From the NCBI RefSeq assembly GCF_002246015.1, contig NZ_NOLJ01000017.1, positions 31,538 through 95,537 on the forward strand: a stretch of DNA of 64,000 nucleotides, read 5' to 3'. Under the pieces are notes generated by a model. The model saw only the letters and a list, made by a program, of their open reading frames with translations. It had not been told where the DNA came from and made no database searches. A program made the position numbers and the translations under genes. How positions within the stretch are numbered: the first letter of the stretch is position 1; each line of letters starts with the position of its first letter. Source of the stretch: Nostoc sp. 'Peltigera membranacea cyanobiont' 210A (GTDB lineage: Bacteria > Cyanobacteriota > Cyanobacteriia > Cyanobacteriales > Nostocaceae). This document shows, piece by piece, positions 59,540 through 64,000 of the stretch.

Positions 59540-61040
59540 CCTACGGTGTACACACAAGTGCTAGTAAACTATGGAGGGAAGGGATTTTGGGGTGAAAAAA
59601 GGAGTGGAAAACCCAATAAAGATTCATGCTCAAAAGTGGCATGGGAAAGCATTTGGAGATCCAAGGCTGAAAAAAAGGGGGCAGCATTGTACGAAGCGAT
59701 GTCCAAGTATCAATCAGTTAGTATTAGGCAAATAAGTAAAAACAGAGCCGAACAAGTAGGGTACTACCGTTTTTAAGAGAATGAAAATGTGACAGTAGGG
59801 GAATTAATCAGCAGCATATCAGAGCAGTGCTGTGTACAAGTAGAACGAAGGCATATACTAGCAATCAGTGACAGTAGCGAAATCAACTTACAGTCTCATG
59901 CAGGGAGATTGAAAGCACTTGGGCTAGGTGTAGTCGGAAACAACACAGACGTAGGGTTTTATATCCACCCAACACTAGTATTAGATAGCGAGTATTAGAT
60001 AGCGAAAACGGATTTCCATTGGGATTAAGCACAATACAACTGTGGACGAGAACACCAGACCATGCCGATAAACATCAACGAAATTATCCAAACTTACCGA
60101 TAGAGGCGAAAAAATCATACAAATGGCTGCGTTCAGCTGATGAAACGCAAAAATGCCTCAGTGTTGGTCAAGCGAAAATGATTACCCATATCGGTGACAG
60201 AGAAAGCGACATATATGAGGAATTTGCTACAGTCCCAAATCAAGATAATCATGTGTTAGTCAGAGTGCGCCAAGACCGACGTTTGTTTGGGCAAAAGCAA
60301 TCACTATATACATATTTAAATCAGCAACCATGTGAGGGAACTTATACTGTTGATGTCCCAGCTGACTCACGTATCGGTAGAGTAGCAAAGGAAGCATTAC
60401 TCATGGTTCGCCGTGCGGTGGTGGAAATTCAACGTCCACACAAGTTAATTGCCAAGATTACCCCAACAGCGTTACACTTTCTGCGGTCGAAGCCTTGGAA
60501 ATTAACCCGCCACCAGCTCAAAAACCAATTCATTGGCGGTTGCTGACTACACACTCAGTCGTTTGTTTAGAACAAGCATTACAGGTGATTCGATGGTACA
60601 CATGGCAATGGCGAATTGAACAACTGTTTGCCACCTTTAAAACTGCCGGATTAAATCTCGAAGCTACCCAATTAGAATCGATTGCTGCTATTCAACGACT
60701 GACTGTATTAGCTTTGTCAGTTGCCGTGCGAATTTTACAACTGATTCAAGAACGGGATAACCCTGATTTACCTGCTACTATTGCTTTTTCTCATCAGCAA
60801 CAGCATTGCTTGTCTAGCATTTCACCAACTTTAGACGGTAAAACTCAATTGCAACAAAATCCCTATCCTCCTTCCTCTCTTCCTTGGGCTACTTGGATTA
60901 TTGCTCGACTTGGTGGTTGGTCTGGTTACAAATCCCAAAAACCTCCCGGTATTACTACTTTGAGCCGTGGGCTTGAGCAGTTTGAATCCACCTTTTTTGG
61001 TTGGAAACTCGCTCTGGGTCAACTTGTGTGTACACCGTAG
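59540..61040 (+). mobile_element. IS4-family element, decayed, with intact ends and target duplication
   Basis: Inverted ends CTACGGTGTACACACAAGT (59541-59559) and ACTTGTGTGTACACCGTAG (61022-61040), 19 of 19 matching. Flanked by 10-bp direct repeats CCCTTTCAAG at 59530-59539 and 61041-61050. Length about 1.5 kb. The transposase inside is broken at four places. A 76-bp relative with nearly the same end is at 34655-34730. The element separates the peptide/ligase operon from a 200-bp stretch (61051-61258) that I cannot assign. Confidence 0.88.
59571..61040 (+). pseudogene. IS4-family (Tn5-like) transposase, multiply disrupted
   Basis: Reconstructed order: KIHAQKWHGKAFGDPRLKKR (frame a), shift at an A7G5 run near 59669-59680, YEAMSKYQSVSIRQISKNRA EQVGYYRF, TAA at 59774, ENENVTVGELISSIS, ISDSSEINL (Asp 1), then a 14-bp tandem duplication of gtattagatagcga (about 59985-60012) that shifts the frame, HIGDRESDIYEEF (Asp 2), a 1-nt shift near 60465, and VEALEINPPPAQKPIHWRLL, YTWQWRIEQLFATFK (Y-R-E signature). 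The stop TAG lies in the right inverted end. Confidence 0.8.
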
Positions 61041-61258
61041 CCCTTTCAAGTAGGGCAAGAAGTTTGTCAATATCATGACAGAGAAATCTTTGAGCATTGG
61101 TAATGGAATGATGACCATTTCGACGAAGAATATCTAAGTACACGTCACCGGAAAAAAGGGTCGGAAATAGTAGAAGATATTCTCTGTAGGGTTGCACAAA
61201 AAATTAAAATTAGAGTGAAAAGTAGAAAATGGTTTTTGTAATTGTTCTCAGTCAAAAA

Positions 61259-61612
61259 TCAAGTAGCAACAGTTGAAGAAAGTAGTCGATTAATTCGTAA
61301 CCTAAGCAATCCGCAAACAGCCATAATCACCTGAATATATCTATGCCGAGCTAAACGGAATTTATCACTGGCTACTCGAAATATTTTCACCTGACATATC
61401 AGATGTTCAACAAAGATGCGACGTGATGATATTTATTTCTTATCCTGTTTTTGTAATTCAGAAATCTCTGTATTTTTGGTTTTTTTCTGAGGCGTGGTAA
61501 TAGCATCATCTCCAATGTAAGCTTTATCGCCGAGAAACTTTTGTGTAGCAATAAATTTATGCTGGGTTTCTCGAAACAAATTAATATCACTAGTTTTTCC
61601 TACCTTTAGGTT
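61259..61612 (-). pseudogene. C-terminal IS5-family transposase remnant
   Basis: Minus strand gives KVGKTSDINLFRETQHKF, IATQKFLGDKAYIGDDAITT PQKK, EISELQKQDKK, TAA (61433-61435), ISSRRIFVEHLICQVKIFRV, RHRYIQVIMAVCGLLRLRIN. It is a clear relative of the IS5 element at 19182-20103 (FLGDKAYIGEKLITTPLKK, SSRRIGVEHLICRVKTF). The N-terminal half is missing at about 61612, only a few bases from the end of the epimerase gene, so island and remnant share a breakpoint. Confidence 0.85.
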
Positions 61613-61616
61613 TCAG

Positions 61617-62591
61617 CTAAAAGGGCAGGTGTTTTCTATACGCCTGGACGGTCGCCTCCAGTGCTGTGTCCGTTGGGACGATCTCCTCATACCCAAGCTC
61701 CTGCCTAATTCGAGTGGTGTCAAAACGTAGGTGTTGCCTGAAGTTGGTTCCTTCCGGAAACTCCTTGATCGGTGGGCGCCCACCCGGATCGCTATCGGAA
61801 AGGTACCTAATGCAGCCACGCCATCCTACTTGGCGGCCGATCTCGCAAACCCACTCCTCCTCCGGAAAGTCCTGCGGTTCAGCCACGTTGTAGACCTTCC
61901 CAGCTTCGCCTCGCTCTACGACCAAGGCAATGGCGTGCGCGATGTTGTCCACATACGCACGGGCGTTTCGCCACCGCGCTGCGGACTCTTGCAGGAAAAT
62001 GATCGAGTCATCCTCCAGCATTCGTCTGACGTAGGGTATCAGCCGATGGTCCGGATCACCCGGCCCATAAACCATCGGTAGGCGAACGATATTGAACGGA
62101 ACCGTGGTCTCTTCCTTAAACACTTTCTCCATCAGGATCTTGTCGAAATCGCACAACCACGCTTTCGAGTTGTCGGATTCGCAAGGGATCAGTCCCCGAT
62201 AAGGATACAGCTTCCGCCTAAGCGGCGAACTCTCCTGGGCGGGCCTATTGTCAATTTCCGCAGTTTCCGAACCCAGAAACACACCGTAGTTACGATATAC
62301 GCTCCCGCTGCTAATCACCACGAAGCGATCCACAACCTCACCAAGATTCTGCACGGTGAGGCGTGCATCCACGGCATTTCTACTTACCATATCCACGACG
62401 ATGTCGGGATCGATTTCACGAAAAATTGGGCGATAAGCGCCGAGTTGCTCCCTCGAACCTAGAAGGTGGCGCACGTTGTCTTGCATCAACTTCGATGGAT
62501 TAGGGTGGTAGACGGTTACCTCGTGTGCTCGAAGCGCCCGAACGACGCGTGTACCGATGAAGCCGGTTCCACCAATGACGAGTACCCGCAT
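61617..62591 (-). CDS. NAD-dependent epimerase/dehydratase (extended SDR)
   Basis: 324 residues. Rossmann loop MRVLVIGGTGFIG (G7, G10, G13), VISSGSVYRNYG (catalytic Ser region), LPMVYGPGDPDHRLIPYVRR, RAYVDNIAHAIALVVER, KVYNVAEPQDFPEEEW. The usual Y-x-x-x-K pair is not clear: the expected site reads WLCDFDKILME, with Cys at the Tyr place. So either the active site is altered or the alignment is shifted. GC-rich like the island. Probably the sugar-modifying enzyme of the same pathway, separated by the IS elements. Confidence 0.75.
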   Translation of the reverse strand: MRVLVIGGTGFIGTRVVRALRAHEVTVYHPNPSKLMQDNVRHLLGSREQLGAYRPIFREIDPDIVVDMVSRNAVDARLTVQNLGEVVDRFVVISSGSVYRNYGVFLGSETAEIDNRPAQESSPLRRKLYPYRGLIPCESDNSKAWLCDFDKILMEKVFKEETTVPFNIVRLPMVYGPGDPDHRLIPYVRRMLEDDSIIFLQESAARWRNARAYVDNIAHAIALVVERGEAGKVYNVAEPQDFPEEEWVCEIGRQVGWRGCIRYLSDSDPGGRPPIKEFPEGTNFRQHLRFDTTRIRQELGYEEIVPTDTALEATVQAYRKHLPF

Positions 62592-62847
62592 GGTCGTGAA
62601 AGTCCTAGATTAGCTGTACTTCATTCAGCAGAATGATCTCGGGCTAGAAGTGACACTGCTTAAAATGTTCTGAAGAAGTTATCAAACATTGACTAAGGTG
62701 CTTGACAACATCTTAGATTGCTCTATGGTCACCGCTGACTGACTTGCGATCACATTATACATCTGTTTATTGCGACATAACTCTTAATTTCGCCTAGCCA
62801 CTTAAACCAATACTCCGGACAGTTTTGCGGGGGCAGGGCAAACGCAT
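62592..62847. other. Spacer between the epimerase and the group II intron
   Basis: No ORF or clear signal. Composition falls back to AT-rich cyanobacterial type at about 62650, so the right border of the island lies here. The promoter of the epimerase must be within it. Confidence 0.4.
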
Positions 62848-63545
62848 GTGTGACTCGTTCCTAAGCTAATACATAACCTAGGGTGAGAACCTCAAGGAAC
62901 AGAACCTTGAAAACCTTATAACTAAACCTGGGATAGAGGTGAAAGTCCTCTCCTACAAGGGTAGTAGTGACTCCCGACCTGCCCACAGCGACCGAACTCG
63001 GAATTTCGGAGACTGAAGCAGGGAACAGGGGTGCGACCCGAACTGGTCGTTTAGAAAGGGAAGCCCACTTCCCTAGCGGATTCATACCCGCTACTCTCAC
63101 GGAAAAGACTCTGCGAGAGTCTGGTCACGTCCAAGTAGGTAACGAAACAGACGGAGTGCAGACCCCGAAAGTAACCGAGACTAGCAGCCTAAGCCGGTTA
63201 GGAGCGAGAGAGAGTCATCAAACGGTGAACTAACGTGAACTATTGTTTTAAACTGCGTTATCCAGCAAGGAGCTAAATAAGGCTGATAAGCTCCAACCAA
63301 AAGGTAAGCAAGCGGATATTTAACTCCCTGTTTTAAATATCGTATGAACAAAATCTTGCCGCAGAAGAAATAGCACCTAATTGATGACATAAAAACTAAA
63401 CGACACAACGGGGTAAACCCTACAGAGTCTAGAAAATGTCGATATTTCTAGTAAGCCAACCGTAAGGAAAGCAGAAATCTCTGGAGGGGAGAGGATGGAT
63501 AAAAAAGCGAATGCCTATCTGTAATGGATAGGATTGTGATTTGAA
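62848..63545 (+). ncRNA. Group II intron, 5' part (domains I-III region), truncated
   Basis: Starts with GTGTGACTCG, the consensus-type 5' end (GUGYG), and carries typical domain I text: gaaagtcctctcctacaagg, actcccgacctgcccacagc, gtgcgacccgaactggtcg, gtaacgaaacagacggagtg, caacggggtaaaccctacag, and ends with tctggaggggagaggatgg and gataaaaaagcgaatgcc. After this the intron-encoded protein normally begins, but no RT-like frame follows, and no domain V hairpin is visible. So it is a 5' relic. Confidence 0.75.
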
Positions 63546-63910
63546 ACAAAAAATGAGATTTTAACTCATGATATGCTTCAAAAATGAGTATCCAGTTTAT
63601 AGTTCACTTTTAATATTCGAGTTTTTTTACTAATAATGATTATCGTGTAAAGGATAAAAAGACTGATAAAAGCGACGTTTGTATCAATTCTTCGGCTTGA
63701 TTATCATTATTATTCAGCTACGATTTGAGTAGGCGATCGCTCTGTTGTTGGGCGATCGCTTGGACAATGAAATATTTGATTTTTACTCAGATATCTACTA
63801 AAACACAAGTTTTGAACCATAACGTGGGTATTTGAAGCATATTTTGAATTGAAAGTTTAATTTAGAACAATTTGGGAGCATCCCAAATGTGTAAAAATAA
63901 AGAAAGAAAC
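63546..63910. other. AT-rich stretch, no gene
   Basis: No ORF of interest. Contains one place with two HIP1 octamers close together (63733-63762, ggcgatcgctctgttgttgg then gcgatcgcttgg). Otherwise nothing recognised. Confidence 0.4.
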
Positions 63911-63939
63911 ATTATTCGCGAGGTTTCATCGCGAATAAT
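63911..63939 (-). terminator. Perfect 10-bp hairpin after the last gene
   Basis: ATTATTCGCG / CGCGAATAAT with a 9-base loop (aggtttcat), 9 bp past the stop of the minus-strand gene at 63948. On the minus strand it is followed by GTTTCTTTCTTTATTTTT, consistent with an intrinsic terminator. Confidence 0.75.
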
Positions 63940-63947
63940 ATAGGGAC

Positions 63948-64000
63948 TTAATCTTGTGGGTCTTCCTCCTCTTGCTCAGACCCAGAACTAATATCTAGAA
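63948..64000 (-). CDS. C-terminal end of an unidentified gene (runs off window)
   Basis: Minus-strand frame open from the window edge: LDISSGSEQEEEDPQD then TAA. Only 17 codons visible; acidic, disordered end. Followed by the hairpin at 63911. Identity unknown. Confidence 0.5.
   Translation of the reverse strand, partial: LDISSGSEQEEEDPQD

Noticed and set aside
60955..61197. Minus-strand frame through the right IS4 end (…NAQRFLCHDIDKLLALLER…)
   Set aside because: It would be continuous with the 59557-59425 stretch if the IS were removed, but the downstream part holds tandem repeats and a ribosome-binding site, so I do not treat it as one gene.
1..64000. tRNA or rRNA genes
   Set aside because: No cloverleaf-like GTTCRANYC segments in proper context or rRNA core sequences were noticed on either strand.

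Overview
The window looks like part of a large conjugative plasmid (or plasmid-derived region) of a filamentous heterocyst-type cyanobacterium such as Nostoc/Anabaena. The signs are many HIP1 octamers (GCGATCGC), short interspersed GC-rich repeats of the GGCGTAGCC type, heptameric tandem repeats, GAF/PAS-style hybrid kinases, Uma2 nucleases and a Ycf46-like AAA protein. No tRNA, rRNA or CRISPR array was seen.

Layout: (1) 1-3.3 kb: a truncated RecD-like ATPase and a hybrid histidine kinase. (2) 3.35-15.2 kb, minus strand: a conjugative type IV secretion operon (coiled-coil protein, VirB2-like, VirB3-VirB4 fusion, VirB5-, VirB6-, VirB8-, VirB10- and VirB9-like). (3) 15.4-20.1 kb: small accessory genes (degenerate GIY-YIG protein, ribbon-helix-helix regulator, small orphan genes, one with a decayed duplicate) and an IS5-family element. 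(4) 20.6-24.0 kb: a 1141-residue protein whose motifs match the catalytic core of single-chain RNA polymerases (eukaryotic-type RdRP / crAss-phage RNAP). This is the most notable gene in the window. (5) 24.2-27.3 kb: two-component signalling genes. (6) 27.4-31.8 kb: a PRTRC cassette in the order E-C-F-B-A-ThiF, with no ParB beside it. (7) 31.9-38.1 kb: Uma2 nuclease, Gp157-like protein, PD-(D/E)XK nuclease, AEP-type primase, MOBP-type relaxase with TOPRIM-like tail, and MobC. (8) 38.1-50.3 kb: plasmid maintenance, with a hairpin/iteron region, an actin-like gene plus partner plus ParA-like ATPase, an acidic-tail paralogue trio, a Ycf46-like ATPase, a second actin-like/adaptor pair with its own repeat array, and a ParA/RHH pair preceded by TGACTAAAT repeats. 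(9) 50.4-52.9 kb: a graveyard holding a CHAT-protease pseudogene, an IS630 remnant and an ISH3-type transposase broken by a 99-bp MITE.

(10) 53.1-62.6 kb is a GC-rich island with codon use unlike the rest and with none of the HIP1 octamers so common elsewhere. It encodes an MtnK-like sugar kinase, a sugar-phosphate nucleotidylyltransferase, a 2-oxoglutarate/Fe(II) oxygenase, a GT61 glycosyltransferase, an adenylate-forming enzyme, a 63-residue peptide and an SDR epimerase. It is cut by a decayed IS4-family element and abuts an IS5 remnant. Together the genes suggest synthesis and transfer of an activated, perhaps 5-methylthio-pentose-like, sugar onto an acylated or peptide-like scaffold; this is inference. 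(11) 62.8-64.0 kb: the 5' part of a group II intron without its reverse transcriptase, then a terminator and the end of another minus-strand gene.

How it fits together: the T4SS, relaxase and MobC form a transfer module; three partition-type cassettes secure inheritance; the primase-like and RNA-polymerase-like proteins may supply plasmid-encoded nucleic acid synthesis; the island is acquired cargo.
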